NCBI GenBank assembly: GCA_003244255.1
Contig: QHCD01000012.1
Location: 1-64,000 of the forward strand
DNA: 64,000 nt
DNA from: Pseudonocardiales bacterium
Lineage (GTDB): Bacteria > Actinomycetota > Actinomycetes > Mycobacteriales > QHCD01
Direction of reading: 5' to 3'
Positions within the stretch are counted from its first letter, which is position 1. Each line of letters starts with the position of its first letter. The translations under genes were made by a program, and so were the position numbers. Positions 1-8,523 of this stretch are shown here, piece after piece. The notes below the pieces were generated by a model, which was given only the letters and a program-made list of their open reading frames with translations, was not told the origin of the DNA and ran no database searches.

Positions 1-68
1 CGGCGCCCACGTCGTCGGGCAGCGGTCACCAGCCCGGCGCGCCGGTGAAGGGCCGGGACTGCCGATGA
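1..68 (+). CDS. 3' end of an upstream gene, probably a PP2C-type Ser/Thr phosphatase (PstP)
   Basis: Only the last 21 codons are present. The open frame ends in TGA at 66-68, and that stop overlaps the ATG of rodA in an ATGA junction. The visible tail is Gly/Pro/Ser-rich and ends in KGRDCR, which fits an extracellular C-terminal tail. In Mycobacterium and related genera the gene directly before rodA is pstP, the phosphatase that opposes PknA and PknB. The identification here is therefore positional; no catalytic sequence lies inside the window. Confidence 0.5.
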   Translation, partial: APTSSGSGHQPGAPVKGRDCR

Positions 69-1495
69 CCGTCACCGGAGCGCACTCAAGCCGCCTGCCG
101 CGCACCGGACGGGTCGGCGCGCCCAAACGTCGCGGCGTCGAACTGATACTGCTGGTCTTCGCCACCGTCGTCGTCGCCGCCGCCGATGCCATCGTCGAGG
201 TGACCGTCAACAACCACATCTCCAGCGACATCGCCGCGCACGCGGCCGCGTTCGCCGCGGTGTGGGGTGTCGCGCACCTCGTCGTACGTCGGGTGGCGCC
301 CTATGCCGACCCGGTCCTGCTGCCATGCGTCGCCGTGTTGAACGGCCTTGGGCTGGTGCTGATCCACCGCCTCGACCTCGCGGCACAGAGCAAGGCCCGC
401 TCGTTCGGAAACCCCGTCCCCTCGCCGAATGCCAACCTGCAGATCGTCTGGATGTGCATCGGGCTGGTGTTGTTCGTCGCCGTGCTCGTCGTCATCAGGG
501 ACCACAAGGCGCTGGCCCGCTATTCCTACAGCCTGGCACTCGCCGGGCTGATCCTGCTCGCGCTGCCCGGCGTCCTGCCCGCGAGCTTCAGTGAGGTCAA
601 CGGCGCGCGCATCTGGATCCGCGTCGGCGGTTTCTCCATCCAGCCAGGCGAATTCGCGAAGCTCGCGCTGATGGTCTTCTTCGCAAGCTACCTCGTGGCC
701 AAGCGCGATGTGCTGTCGCTGGCCGGGCGCAGGGTGCTCGGCCTCGACCTTCCCCGTGGCCGCGACCTCGGCCCGGTGTTGCTCGCCTGGGCCGCGAGCC
801 TGCTGATCCTGCTGCGCGAGAACGACCTCGGGAGCTCGCTGCTGTTCTTCGGCATCTTCGTCGTGATGCTCTACATCGCGACGGAGCGAACATCCTGGCT
901 GATCATCGGCTCCGGCCTCTTCGTCGCCGGATCGTTCCTGGCCTACTCCGTGATCACCCACGTGCAGAGCCGGGTCGACGTGTGGCTGCATCCGTTCCGT
1001 TACGAGCAGACCAGCGGGTACCAGCTGGTGCAGGCGCTGTTCGGTCTGGGCAACGGCGGCCTGTTCGGCACCGGACTCGGCGGTGGCCGGCCCGACATGG
1101 TGCCGCTGGCGGCGAGCGATTTCATCGTGTCCTCGGCCGGCGAGGAGCTCGGCCTGTTCGGGCTGGCCGCGATCATTGTGATCTACGGCCTCATCGTCAT
1201 GCGCGGGTTCCGGGTGGGCCTGTCCGCAACCGACTCGTTCGGCACCCTGCTCGCCGCGGGCCTCGCGTTCTCCCTGGGGCTGCAGGTCTTCATCATCGTC
1301 GGCGGCGTCACCCGGCTGATCCCGCTGACCGGACTGACGACGCCGTACCTCTCCTATGGCGGATCGTCGCTGGTCGCGAACCTGGCCCTGCTCGCCCTGC
1401 TGTTACGGATCTCCGATGCCGGCCGGCGACCGCCCGATCCGGCCCGCACGCCGTTGTCGCTCACCGATGCGCACACCGAGGTGGTGGCGCCGTGA
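65..1495 (+). CDS. rodA: RodA/FtsW-family peptidoglycan glycosyltransferase
   Basis: A polytopic membrane protein of 476 residues of the SEDS family. These proteins polymerise lipid II into glycan strands and work with a class B penicillin-binding protein. About ten hydrophobic segments are visible. SEDS landmarks include GARIWIRVGGFSIQPGEFAK near residue 179 and LIPLTGLTTPYLSYGGSSL near residue 417. The start ATG overlaps the stop of the preceding phosphatase gene, and its own TGA overlaps the GTG of pbpA. The five genes from the phosphatase to pknB thus look translationally coupled. Length and position match rodA of other actinomycetes. A sister FtsW role is unlikely because ftsW lies in the dcw cluster, not here. 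Confidence 0.95.
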   Translation: MTVTGAHSSRLPRTGRVGAPKRRGVELILLVFATVVVAAADAIVEVTVNNHISSDIAAHAAAFAAVWGVAHLVVRRVAPYADPVLLPCVAVLNGLGLVLIHRLDLAAQSKARSFGNPVPSPNANLQIVWMCIGLVLFVAVLVVIRDHKALARYSYSLALAGLILLALPGVLPASFSEVNGARIWIRVGGFSIQPGEFAKLALMVFFASYLVAKRDVLSLAGRRVLGLDLPRGRDLGPVLLAWAASLLILLRENDLGSSLLFFGIFVVMLYIATERTSWLIIGSGLFVAGSFLAYSVITHVQSRVDVWLHPFRYEQTSGYQLVQALFGLGNGGLFGTGLGGGRPDMVPLAASDFIVSSAGEELGLFGLAAIIVIYGLIVMRGFRVGLSATDSFGTLLAAGLAFSLGLQVFIIVGGVTRLIPLTGLTTPYLSYGGSSLVANLALLALLLRISDAGRRPPDPARTPLSLTDAHTEVVAP

Positions 1496-2952
1496 ACCGC
1501 CCGGTGCGCCGCGTCGTCGTGGCCGTGATGATCCTGTTCGTCGCGCTGCTCGGGAACATCACCTACGTGCAGTTCGTGCAGACCGGCTCGCTGCGAGCGA
1601 ATCCGGACAACCAGCGGGTGGTGATCGCGGCCTACGACCACCCGCGCGGGCTGATCATCGCCGACGGCACGGCGATCGCGACCTCGGTTGCAACCAAGGA
1701 CCGGCTTAAGTACCAGCGCAGGTATCCCGAGGGCCCGATCTTCGCGCCGGTCACCGGCTTCGACTCGCTGTACAACGCCACCGGGATCGACGGCGTCGAA
1801 GACAACCTGCTCGCAGGGACCGACTCCCGGCTGACCCTGTCGAAGATCTCCGACATCTTCACCGGCCGGCGGCCCAAGGGCGGCAACGTCGTCGTCACCA
1901 TCTCCCGCCGTGCGCAGGAGACGGCGTACAAGGCCATGGCCAAGCAGACCGGCGCCGTCGTCGCCCTCGATCCGCGCACCGGCGGCATCCTGGCGCTGGT
2001 CAGCACCCCGAGCTACGACCCGAACCTGCTCTCCGGTCACGACAGTTCGCAGACCAACAAGGTCTACAACGCACTGGACAAGAGGCCGACGCAGCCGCTG
2101 CTCGACCGCGCGATCTCGCAGACCTATCCGCCCGGCTCGACCTTCAAGACCGTCGTCACCGCCGCGGCGCTGAAGGCCGGATACACACCGCAGACCCGGG
2201 TGCCGTCGCCGGACGGATACCAGTTGCCGCAGTCCTCGCACGTGCTGCACAACTTCGGCGGCGAGAGCTGCGGCGACGGGAAGACCGACACCCTCATCGA
2301 CGCACTCACTATCTCCTGCAACACGGCGTACGCCGGGCTCGGCGTGAAGCTCGGCGCGAAGGCGCTCAAGGCGCAGGCAGCGGCGTACGGCATCAACGAC
2401 CGCGGCTTCCGGATGCCGCTGCGAGTGGCGGCGAGCAGCGCCGGCACGATCCCGAACGATGCCCAGCTCGCCGAATCGTCGATCGGCCAGCAGGACGTGC
2501 GGATCACCCCGCTGCAGGGCGCGATGATCGCCGCGGCGGTCGCCAACGGCGGCGTGCTGATGAAGCCGTACCTGATCAAGCAGGAGCAGGCGCCGGACCT
2601 CACCGTGCTGTCCACCACCGAGCCGCGGGTGATGGGCACGGCGATGTCGCCGGCCGTCGCCGCCGACCTGACGACGATGATGCAGAGCGTCGTCGACAAC
2701 GGGACGGGCAAGCCGGCGCGGATTCCCGGCGTCAAGGTGGCCGGCAAGACGGGAACGGCCGACAACGCGCCGGGCAAAGCACCGCATGCGTGGTTCATCG
2801 GCTTCGCCCCTGCCGACCATCCGACGGTCGCGGTGGCGGTGCTGATCGAGCACGGTGGGGTGAACGGCAACGAGACCACCGGCGGCGAGGCGGCCGGCCC
2901 GATTGCGAAGGCCGTGATGCACGCGATCCTGGCCCAGCAGGCCGGGCACTGA
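1492..2952 (+). CDS. pbpA: Penicillin-binding protein 2 type transpeptidase, partner of RodA
   Basis: Class B penicillin-binding protein of 486 residues that cross-links peptidoglycan outside the membrane. A short cytoplasmic N-terminus is followed by a signal anchor at about residues 8-28, a dimerisation-type region, and a transpeptidase domain. All three active-site motifs are present: S216-T-F-K (catalytic serine and lysine), S275-C-N, and K419-T-G. The GTG at 1492 was chosen because it overlaps the rodA stop and places the anchor right at the N-terminus; the frame is open much further upstream but that part is an alternate reading of rodA. The stop TGA shares its last base with the ATG of pknA. 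Pairing with RodA directs lateral or polar wall growth. Confidence 0.94.
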   Translation: MNRPVRRVVVAVMILFVALLGNITYVQFVQTGSLRANPDNQRVVIAAYDHPRGLIIADGTAIATSVATKDRLKYQRRYPEGPIFAPVTGFDSLYNATGIDGVEDNLLAGTDSRLTLSKISDIFTGRRPKGGNVVVTISRRAQETAYKAMAKQTGAVVALDPRTGGILALVSTPSYDPNLLSGHDSSQTNKVYNALDKRPTQPLLDRAISQTYPPGSTFKTVVTAAALKAGYTPQTRVPSPDGYQLPQSSHVLHNFGGESCGDGKTDTLIDALTISCNTAYAGLGVKLGAKALKAQAAAYGINDRGFRMPLRVAASSAGTIPNDAQLAESSIGQQDVRITPLQGAMIAAAVANGGVLMKPYLIKQEQAPDLTVLSTTEPRVMGTAMSPAVAADLTTMMQSVVDNGTGKPARIPGVKVAGKTGTADNAPGKAPHAWFIGFAPADHPTVAVAVLIEHGGVNGNETTGGEAAGPIAKAVMHAILAQQAGH

Positions 2953-4529
2953 TGAGCGGGCTGTCCACCCACTCGGTGCTCGCAGGTCGCTACCGGCTGA
3001 CCCGGCGGATCGCGATCGGCGGCATGGGCGAGGTCTGGCGGGCCGAGGACGAGCAGCTGCACCGGGTGGTCGCGGTCAAGGTGCTGAAGACCGAGTTCTC
3101 CAGCGATCCGACGTTCATCGACCGGTTCCGCGCGGAAGCCCGGACGACCGCGCTGCTCTCCCATCCCGGCATCGCCCGCGCTCTGGACTACGGCGAGACC
3201 GCCGACCCCGACCTGCCGACGGCGTACCTCGTGATGGAGCTCGTCGAAGGCGAGCCGCTCTCGGCCGTCCTGGTCCACGGCCCGCTGCCGGTCGGCCGGA
3301 CTCTCGACATCATCGAGCAGGCGGCGACCGCGATGCATGCCGCCCACGAGATTGGGCTGGTGCACCGCGACATCAAGCCCGGCAACCTGATCATGACGCC
3401 GGAAGGCCGGGTCAAGATCACCGATTTCGGTGTCGCGCGGGTGGCGTTCTCGGTACCACTCACCCAGCACGGCATGGTCGTCGGGACGGCGCAGTACTTC
3501 CCGCCGGAGCAGGCGGCGGGCGGCACCGTCGGTCCGGCGAGCGATGTCTACTCCCTCGGCGTCGTCGCCTACGAATGCCTCGCCGGGCACGTGCCGTTCA
3601 ACGCCGACAACCCGCTCGCGGTCGCGATGATGCAGATCCGCAATCCGCCGCCACCGTTGCCGCCGCACGTTTCCGGTCCGGTTCGGGCGATGGTGCAGCG
3701 GGCGCTGGCCAAGGACCCCGCGATGCGCTTCGCCACCGGCGCGGCGTTCGCGGCCGCAGTACGAGACGTGCGAGCCGGCCGCTACCCGCCGCCACCGCAG
3801 CCGCGGATGACGCCGGCAGGCACTCACCCGGCAGGCTCTCACCCGGTACGCACTGCGACGCCGGCCGGCCAGCCGATGCTCCCGGGAACGTCCGGGCGAC
3901 GCACGCTCCCGGGAACGTCCGGGCGGCGCACGCTCCCGGGAACGTCCGGGCGACACACGCTCCCGGGAACGTCCGGGCGACGCACGCTCCCGGGAGCGTC
4001 CGGGCGGCGCAGTGCCGCCCTGCTCGGTGCCGCCGGCCTGGTCGTCGCGGCGACCGGTGCGACCATCGCGGTCGTGCTGCTGCACGGCTCGGGCGATGGC
4101 AGCACGCAGACGCAGCGGCCTGGCAGCCCGGCGTCGTCAGCCGTCAGGTCTTCAGGCGTCAGGTCCTCAGGCGTCGGGGCCACCGCGCCCGGACACAGCG
4201 AGCCCGCCCCCACGGCGGACGGCCGGCAAGCGGTCGTCGATCCCGAGCGCCTCATCGGCCGGCCCGTCGGCGACGTCGTCGCGCGGCTGCGTTCAGAACA
4301 CCTGCGCGCGCAGGTTACCTACGTTCGCAGCGGCGCCCCAGCCGGTAGCGTGACAGCGGTGCGCCTCGCCTCCGGAGCTCCGATCGAGCGGCGGACGATG
4401 CTGCCCTGGGGCACCTCGGTCGAGGTCGTCGCCGAGCCCGAGCGGGGATCGACGCCGCACAGCGCCGTTGGCGACGCTGCGAAGATCTGCTGGCCCCGGC
4501 CGAGCCTGACCATCGGGGTCCGCTCATGA
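2952..4529 (+). CDS. pknA: Serine/threonine protein kinase, PknA-like, with one extracellular PASTA-like domain
   Basis: Membrane kinase of 525 residues. The kinase domain (about 14-275) is complete: glycine loop GGMGEVW, catalytic lysine K43, HRDIKPGN with D140, and DFG at 158-160. A Pro/Arg-rich juxtamembrane region follows, carrying five copies of a nine-residue repeat (310-354), then a transmembrane helix near 357-378 and an extracellular tail. The tail ends in one PASTA-like unit beginning around DPERLIGRPVGDV. Mycobacterial PknA lacks PASTA domains, so this tail is somewhat different. The ATG overlaps the pbpA stop by one base and the stop overlaps the pknB start. Known PknA substrates are cell-division and wall-synthesis proteins; that role is inferred from family and context. 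Confidence 0.93.
   Translation: MSGLSTHSVLAGRYRLTRRIAIGGMGEVWRAEDEQLHRVVAVKVLKTEFSSDPTFIDRFRAEARTTALLSHPGIARALDYGETADPDLPTAYLVMELVEGEPLSAVLVHGPLPVGRTLDIIEQAATAMHAAHEIGLVHRDIKPGNLIMTPEGRVKITDFGVARVAFSVPLTQHGMVVGTAQYFPPEQAAGGTVGPASDVYSLGVVAYECLAGHVPFNADNPLAVAMMQIRNPPPPLPPHVSGPVRAMVQRALAKDPAMRFATGAAFAAAVRDVRAGRYPPPPQPRMTPAGTHPAGSHPVRTATPAGQPMLPGTSGRRTLPGTSGRRTLPGTSGRHTLPGTSGRRTLPGASGRRSAALLGAAGLVVAATGATIAVVLLHGSGDGSTQTQRPGSPASSAVRSSGVRSSGVGATAPGHSEPAPTADGRQAVVDPERLIGRPVGDVVARLRSEHLRAQVTYVRSGAPAGSVTAVRLASGAPIERRTMLPWGTSVEVVAEPERGSTPHSAVGDAAKICWPRPSLTIGVRS
3879..4013 (+). repeat. Five in-frame 27-bp tandem repeats inside pknA
   Basis: Five consecutive 27-bp units encode LPGTSGRRT or close variants (one RHT, one final ASGRRS). 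The units differ by only a few bases, so the array is recent or kept uniform by recombination. It lies between the kinase domain and the transmembrane helix, on the cytoplasmic side, and makes this linker strongly basic with repeated Thr/Ser residues. Confidence 0.93.
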
Positions 4530-6436
4530 CCGGGCCCCCCGCACCCCCCTCAGGGCCGGCAGGCCCCGGGGGCGGCCGCGTCCTCGGTGGCCGGTACGAG
4601 GTCGGTGACGTCCTCGGGCACGGCGGCATGGCCGAGGTGCACCGTGGCCGCGACGTGCGGCTTGGCCGGATCGTCGCGATCAAGGTGCTGCGCGCCGACC
4701 TCGCCCGCGACCCCGCCTTCCAGGTCCGGTTCCGGCGGGAGGCGCAGGCCGCGGCGTCGCTGAACTACCCGGCGATCGTGTCGGTCTATGACACCGGCGA
4801 GGACACCGGCGGGGACACTGGTGGGGACACCAGCGCGCCAGGACAGCCGACGCCGTACATCGTCATGGAGTACGTCGAGGGCCGGACGCTGCGGGAGATC
4901 CTCAAGGCCGAAGGTCCGCTGCAGCCGCGGCGGGCGGCCGAGGTGACCGCGGAGGTCTGCGGCGCGCTGGACTTCAGCCACCGGCACGGCATCATCCATC
5001 GCGACGTCAAGCCCGGGAACGTGATGATCACGCGGACCGGCGCGGTGAAGGTGATGGATTTCGGCATCGCGCGCGCCATTACCGACAGCGCCGCGACGAT
5101 GACCGCTACCGCGCAGGTGATCGGGACGGCACAGTACCTGTCGCCGGAGCAGGCTCGCGGCGAGACGGTCGACGCCCGCTCCGACGTCTACTCGACCGGC
5201 TGCATGCTGTACGAGTTGCTCGCCGGCGGGCCGCCGTTCACCGGTGACTCGCCGGTCGCCGTCGCCTACCAGCATGTGCGGGAGGACCCGGCACCGCCGA
5301 GCACCCGCAACCGCGACGTGCCGCCGGCGCTCGATGCGATCGTGCTCAAGGCGATGGCGAAGAACCCGGTCAACCGTTACCAGAGCGCGGCGGAGATGAG
5401 GGCCGACCTCCAACGCGCTGGCGCCGGCCAACCGGTCGCGGCCGAGCCGGTGATGACGGCGGCCGAGCGCACCAGCGTGATGGGTGCCCGTACCGGGGTG
5501 GCTGCGGCGGCGGCCGCCCGGCAGACGTCCGGCGAGGACCTGGAGGCGCAGCGGCGTCGTCGTCGTAACCGCGCGATCGGCTTCGGCGCGCTCGCCGCCG
5601 CGGTCGTTGCGGTGTTCGTCGTCGCCGCGCTGCTGCTGCCGAAAGCGCTCTCCAGCCACGACGCCCCGAAGAGCATCAACGTGACGGTGCCCAGCCTGGT
5701 CGGGCTCACCCAGCAGCAGGCGCAGCAGCAGTTGCAGGCCAAGGGTCTCGTGCTGGGTCAGGTGGGCAGGAAGCCGTCGGGCCAGCCGAAGGGCAAGGTC
5801 ACGGGCCAGGACCCGGCGGCGGACACCACCACCCCCAAGGGCCAGAGCGTCGACATCACCGTCAGCACCGGCCCGACCCAGACCCAGGTGCCAGAGCTGG
5901 TCGGGCTGACCCTGGACAAGGCGAAGACCCAGCTCAACCAGGCACAGCTCAAGCTCTCCGGCAATCCCATCGCGCAGAACAGCAAGCAGGCCGCAGGCAC
6001 GGTACTGACCTCGTCCCCGCCGGCGGGCACCCCCGAGCCGCTCGGCGCGCTGGTGACGCTCACGGTCTCGAACGGCAGGCAGACCGTGCCGCAGGTAATC
6101 GGGCTGGCCGAAAGCGCCGCCCGCGCGAAGTTGATCGCTGCCGGCTTCAACAACATGACCGTGACGCCGCAGCAGACCGCTGCCGCGCCGCCGGGCCAGG
6201 TTCTCCAGCAGAACCCCGAGGCCGGGACGACGCAGCCGACCAACACGAAGATCGCGCTCACCGTCGCCGCTGCGCCGCCGTCGAGCTCCCCACCGTCCAG
6301 CTCGCCTGCGCCGTCGCCTTCGCCTTCGCCCTCGCCTTCGCCGTCGCCCTCGCCTTCGCCCTCGCCGTCACCGTCGTCCTCGGCGAGTTTGATCAGCCCG
6401 TCGCCGTCGAAGTCCCACGGGCACGGGCACCACTAA
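4526..6436 (+). CDS. pknB: Serine/threonine protein kinase PknB with three PASTA domains
   Basis: Receptor-type kinase of 636 residues. Kinase domain: residues about 24-297, with GHGGMAEVH, K53, HRDVKPGN (D160) and DFG (178-180). The activation loop carries the TMTATAQVIGTAQYLSPEQ type sequence with phosphorylatable threonines. A transmembrane helix lies near 349-371. Three extracellular PASTA repeats (about 385-452, 453-517, 518-585) should sense muropeptides or lipid II. The tail after 586 is a Pro-Ser repeat ending in a His/Gly stretch. Two oddities: an acidic DTGG-type repeat insert at 89-102 within the N-lobe, and the long PSPS tail. The ATGA overlap with pknA indicates coupled translation. 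Likely substrates in this window are the MurJ-linked pseudokinase and CwlM, by analogy with mycobacteria. Confidence 0.96.
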   Translation: MTGPPAPPSGPAGPGGGRVLGGRYEVGDVLGHGGMAEVHRGRDVRLGRIVAIKVLRADLARDPAFQVRFRREAQAAASLNYPAIVSVYDTGEDTGGDTGGDTSAPGQPTPYIVMEYVEGRTLREILKAEGPLQPRRAAEVTAEVCGALDFSHRHGIIHRDVKPGNVMITRTGAVKVMDFGIARAITDSAATMTATAQVIGTAQYLSPEQARGETVDARSDVYSTGCMLYELLAGGPPFTGDSPVAVAYQHVREDPAPPSTRNRDVPPALDAIVLKAMAKNPVNRYQSAAEMRADLQRAGAGQPVAAEPVMTAAERTSVMGARTGVAAAAAARQTSGEDLEAQRRRRRNRAIGFGALAAAVVAVFVVAALLLPKALSSHDAPKSINVTVPSLVGLTQQQAQQQLQAKGLVLGQVGRKPSGQPKGKVTGQDPAADTTTPKGQSVDITVSTGPTQTQVPELVGLTLDKAKTQLNQAQLKLSGNPIAQNSKQAAGTVLTSSPPAGTPEPLGALVTLTVSNGRQTVPQVIGLAESAARAKLIAAGFNNMTVTPQQTAAAPPGQVLQQNPEAGTTQPTNTKIALTVAAAPPSSSPPSSSPAPSPSPSPSPSPSPSPSPSPSPSSSASLISPSPSKSHGHGHH

Positions 6437-7145
6437 ACGGCCGAGCGTCGGCGGCGAGTCGCTCCGCGAGCCCCGCCGAGAGCCGCCGCGCCGCGGCCAG
6501 GTCCACCGGCAGGGCCGCGGCGGCCAGCCACCGGGCCAGCATCACGTGCCCGCCGTCGGTGAGTACCGACTCGGGATGGAACTGCACCCCCCACATGGGC
6601 AGGCCGCGGTGCCGAATGCCCATCACGACACCAGATGACGTGCGCGCGGTCACCTCCAGGTCGGGCGGCAGGCTCGATTCGACGACCGCCAGCGAGTGGT
6701 ACCGCGTCGCGGTGAACGGCGAGGGCAGGTCGACGAACAGTCCGGCGCCGTCGTGCTCGATCGCGCTGGTCTTGCCGTGCAGGAGCTCCGGCGCGCGCTC
6801 GACCAGCCCGCCATAGGCCACGGCGATCGCTTGATGCCCAAGGCAGACGCCGAGCACAGGCAGCCGACGCTCGCCACACGCCGCCACCATCGCCACGCTC
6901 ACCCCGGCCCGCTCGGGCACACCGGGCCCCGGACTGACCAGGACGGCGTCCACCCCGAGGCCGTCGAGCTCCTCGACGCCCACGGCGTCGTTCCTGCGCA
7001 CGACGCACACCGCGCCGAGCTGCGCGAGGTACTGCACGAGGTTGTAGACGAAGCTGTCGTAGTTGTCGACGACCAGCACCCTCGGCCGGGCGCGAACCTC
7101 GGATCCCTCGGGAGGAGCCGGCAGCGTCGAGGAGGCGCTGCTCAC
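6393..7145 (-). CDS. pabA: Glutamine amidotransferase, anthranilate/aminodeoxychorismate synthase component II
   Basis: Class I glutamine amidotransferase of 250 residues that supplies ammonia to a chorismate-using partner for folate or tryptophan synthesis. Visible motifs are VDNYDSFVYNLVQYL at the N-terminus, the nucleophile in LGVCLGHQAIA, and HPES near the C-terminus. The GTG start at 7145 overlaps the stop of the small membrane protein gene upstream (GTGA). Homologues at this position next to pknB are usually annotated trpG or pabA; sequence alone does not decide between the two pathways. The 3' end overlaps the convergent pknB by 44 bp, which is unusual and could mean the Arg/Gly/Thr-rich C-terminal tail is read into the complementary strand of the PknB tail. 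Confidence 0.9.
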   Translation of the reverse strand: MSSASSTLPAPPEGSEVRARPRVLVVDNYDSFVYNLVQYLAQLGAVCVVRRNDAVGVEELDGLGVDAVLVSPGPGVPERAGVSVAMVAACGERRLPVLGVCLGHQAIAVAYGGLVERAPELLHGKTSAIEHDGAGLFVDLPSPFTATRYHSLAVVESSLPPDLEVTARTSSGVVMGIRHRGLPMWGVQFHPESVLTDGGHVMLARWLAAAALPVDLAAARRLSAGLAERLAADARPFSGARARGTSTATG

Positions 7146-7300
7146 TGGCCCACCGTGACCCTGTTCAGCGGCAGCATCGGCTCCAGCCACGGGAAGATCA
7201 CCAGGTACAGCAGGGCTACGGCGACGACGACGAGGACGGCACAGCCGGCGAGCTTCGCCGACGTGTTGCCGGGCAGGGTGCGCCAGATCCAGCCGTACAT
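7142..7300 (-). CDS. Small single-pass membrane protein (52 residues) between sortase and pabA
   Basis: The protein begins MYGWIWRTLPGN, has one strong hydrophobic helix at about residues 18-37, and ends PLNRVTVGQ. The charge pattern puts the N-terminus inside the cell. Start is an ATG five bases after the sortase stop, and the TGA overlaps the pabA GTG start by four bases, so it sits tightly inside a three-gene unit srtE, this gene, pabA. Similar tiny proteins occur at the same place in other actinomycete genomes. The overlaps on both sides and the clean transmembrane pattern support it as a real gene. Function is unknown; an accessory role for the sortase is only a guess. Confidence 0.8.
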   Translation of the reverse strand: MYGWIWRTLPGNTSAKLAGCAVLVVVAVALLYLVIFPWLEPMLPLNRVTVGQ

Positions 7301-7305
7301 GGCCC

Positions 7306-8097
7306 TTACCCTGCCGGTCGCAAGGCGGGCGGATCACCGGCGGAGCGCGGGTACGGCACGCCGGCGAGCAGCCCGTGGACGATCATGCGATGGCTGGCCG
7401 AGAACTTCGGGTGGCAGGTGGTGAGGGTGATCATCCGCATGGTGGGTCGCTGGCCGGGATGATCGGGCACCGGGTCGAGCACCTCGCTGTCGGTCGACGA
7501 CACGATCTCCCGACCCGGGATGCCGTCGGGTGTGTTCGCGGTGAAGCTGCCGGTCGCCGCGTCGCCGAGCACGCGGTAGGTGTACCAGAAGTCCTTCGTC
7601 TCGATCACGATGGCGTCGCCTGGCAGCAGCTTGTCCAGATCGAGGAACGGAGAGCCCTTGCTCACCCGGTGACCGGCGATCGCGACGTTGCCCACGGCGC
7701 CGGGCAACGGCGAGTCGACGTAATGGCCGGGGCCGTCGTTGAGCTGGGCCTCGCCGGTGCCCTGCACGATCGTCCGGGCGTAGTCCAGCCCGAACCTCGG
7801 GATCCGGATGATCGCGATGCCGGTGCCGAGCGGCACCTGGCGCACCGATTCACCCGGCAGCGGCTGCCCGCCCGGCCCGGGGGAAGCGGGCCCGCTGGGA
7901 GAGCCGGACGGCCGCACGAGCGGATCGTCGCCCTCGGACCACTGCTTCTCCAGCTTCGTGGTGAGCCGGTGCTGCGTGCGGGCATTGAGCACGTCGGTGA
8001 ACCACAGCTCGTAGCCGATGAACAGCAACACGACGACACCCAGGGTGATCAGGATCTGGCCGATGCCCCGCACCGTCGTGCGCACGGCGTTCGGCAT
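7306..8097 (-). CDS. srtE: Class E sortase
   Basis: Membrane-anchored transpeptidase of 263 residues that attaches secreted proteins to the cell wall. An N-terminal signal anchor at about 11-30 is followed by a Pro/Gly/Ser linker (61-85) and the sortase beta-barrel. The catalytic triad is visible: H143 in AGHR, C228 in TLTTCHP, and R237 in SHRMIV. Class E enzymes prefer an LAXTG-type sorting signal. The gene is the first of a minus-strand unit with the small membrane protein and pabA, and it is divergent from crgA. In the related mycobacterial order a membrane protein lies here instead. Confidence 0.93.
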   Translation of the reverse strand: MPNAVRTTVRGIGQILITLGVVVLLFIGYELWFTDVLNARTQHRLTTKLEKQWSEGDDPLVRPSGSPSGPASPGPGGQPLPGESVRQVPLGTGIAIIRIPRFGLDYARTIVQGTGEAQLNDGPGHYVDSPLPGAVGNVAIAGHRVSKGSPFLDLDKLLPGDAIVIETKDFWYTYRVLGDAATGSFTANTPDGIPGREIVSSTDSEVLDPVPDHPGQRPTMRMITLTTCHPKFSASHRMIVHGLLAGVPYPRSAGDPPALRPAG

Positions 8098-8202
8098 GGG
8101 TCTCTCCGGGGACTGCGGGCGGGTGGCCGACGTACGGCGGCCGTGCTACGGCGAAGTGCCGTCGTCGTCTACGCTAACCCGCACACCCCAGGGAGGAGTG
8201 CC

Positions 8203-8469
8203 GTGCCGAAATCTCGGGTCCGTAAGAAGGCGGCCTACACGCCGCCGAGCAATGTGCTGCCGTCGGCGGCGACCCGAGAGAAGCGGAAGGCACCGAGCCC
8301 GACCTGGTACGTCGTGCTGATGGTGGCCGTGCTGCTGGTCGGGCTCATCTACATCGTGATCAACTACCTGAGCCCGCTGCCTGGGACCGCGGGGCTGGGC
8401 AATTGGAACCTCGCGATCGGGTTCGCGCTGATCGTGCTCGGCCTGGTGATGGCGGTCCGCTGGCGCTGA
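8203..8469 (+). CDS. crgA: Cell division protein CrgA
   Basis: Small membrane protein of 88 residues with two transmembrane helices (about 34-54 and 67-84) after a basic cytoplasmic N-terminus PKSRVRKKAAYTPP. CrgA helps recruit FtsI, FtsQ and other divisome parts and times septum formation in actinomycetes. The GTG at 8203 was chosen because a GGGAGGAG ribosome site lies five bases upstream (8191-8198) and because the encoded N-terminus matches the family; the longer open frame upstream is the antisense of srtE. It is divergent from srtE and convergent with the rhomboid gene. Confidence 0.95.
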   Translation: MPKSRVRKKAAYTPPSNVLPSAATREKRKAPSPTWYVVLMVAVLLVGLIYIVINYLSPLPGTAGLGNWNLAIGFALIVLGLVMAVRWR

Positions 8470-8523
8470 CCCAGCTGCGCCCTTCGGCGGCCGAACGACA
8501 CGAGTGTGATTCATCCCCAGGTG

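Noticed and set aside
86-991. Long minus-strand open frame opposite rodA
   Set aside because: Asp/Gln/Arg-rich composition typical of antisense frames in high-GC genes; no motifs.
982-1491. Upstream extension of the pbpA open frame inside rodA
   Set aside because: It is the alternate frame of rodA, Arg-rich and without family features; the GTG at 1492 gives the normal membrane anchor.
3879-4013. LPGTSG repeats as sortase sorting signals
   Set aside because: They lie on the cytoplasmic side, lack the LPXTG/LAXTG order, and no hydrophobic tail with positive end follows each unit.
3879-4013. CRISPR-like array
   Set aside because: The 27-bp units are directly adjacent with no spacers and are in frame within pknA. 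The other tandem arrays in the window are also without spacers.
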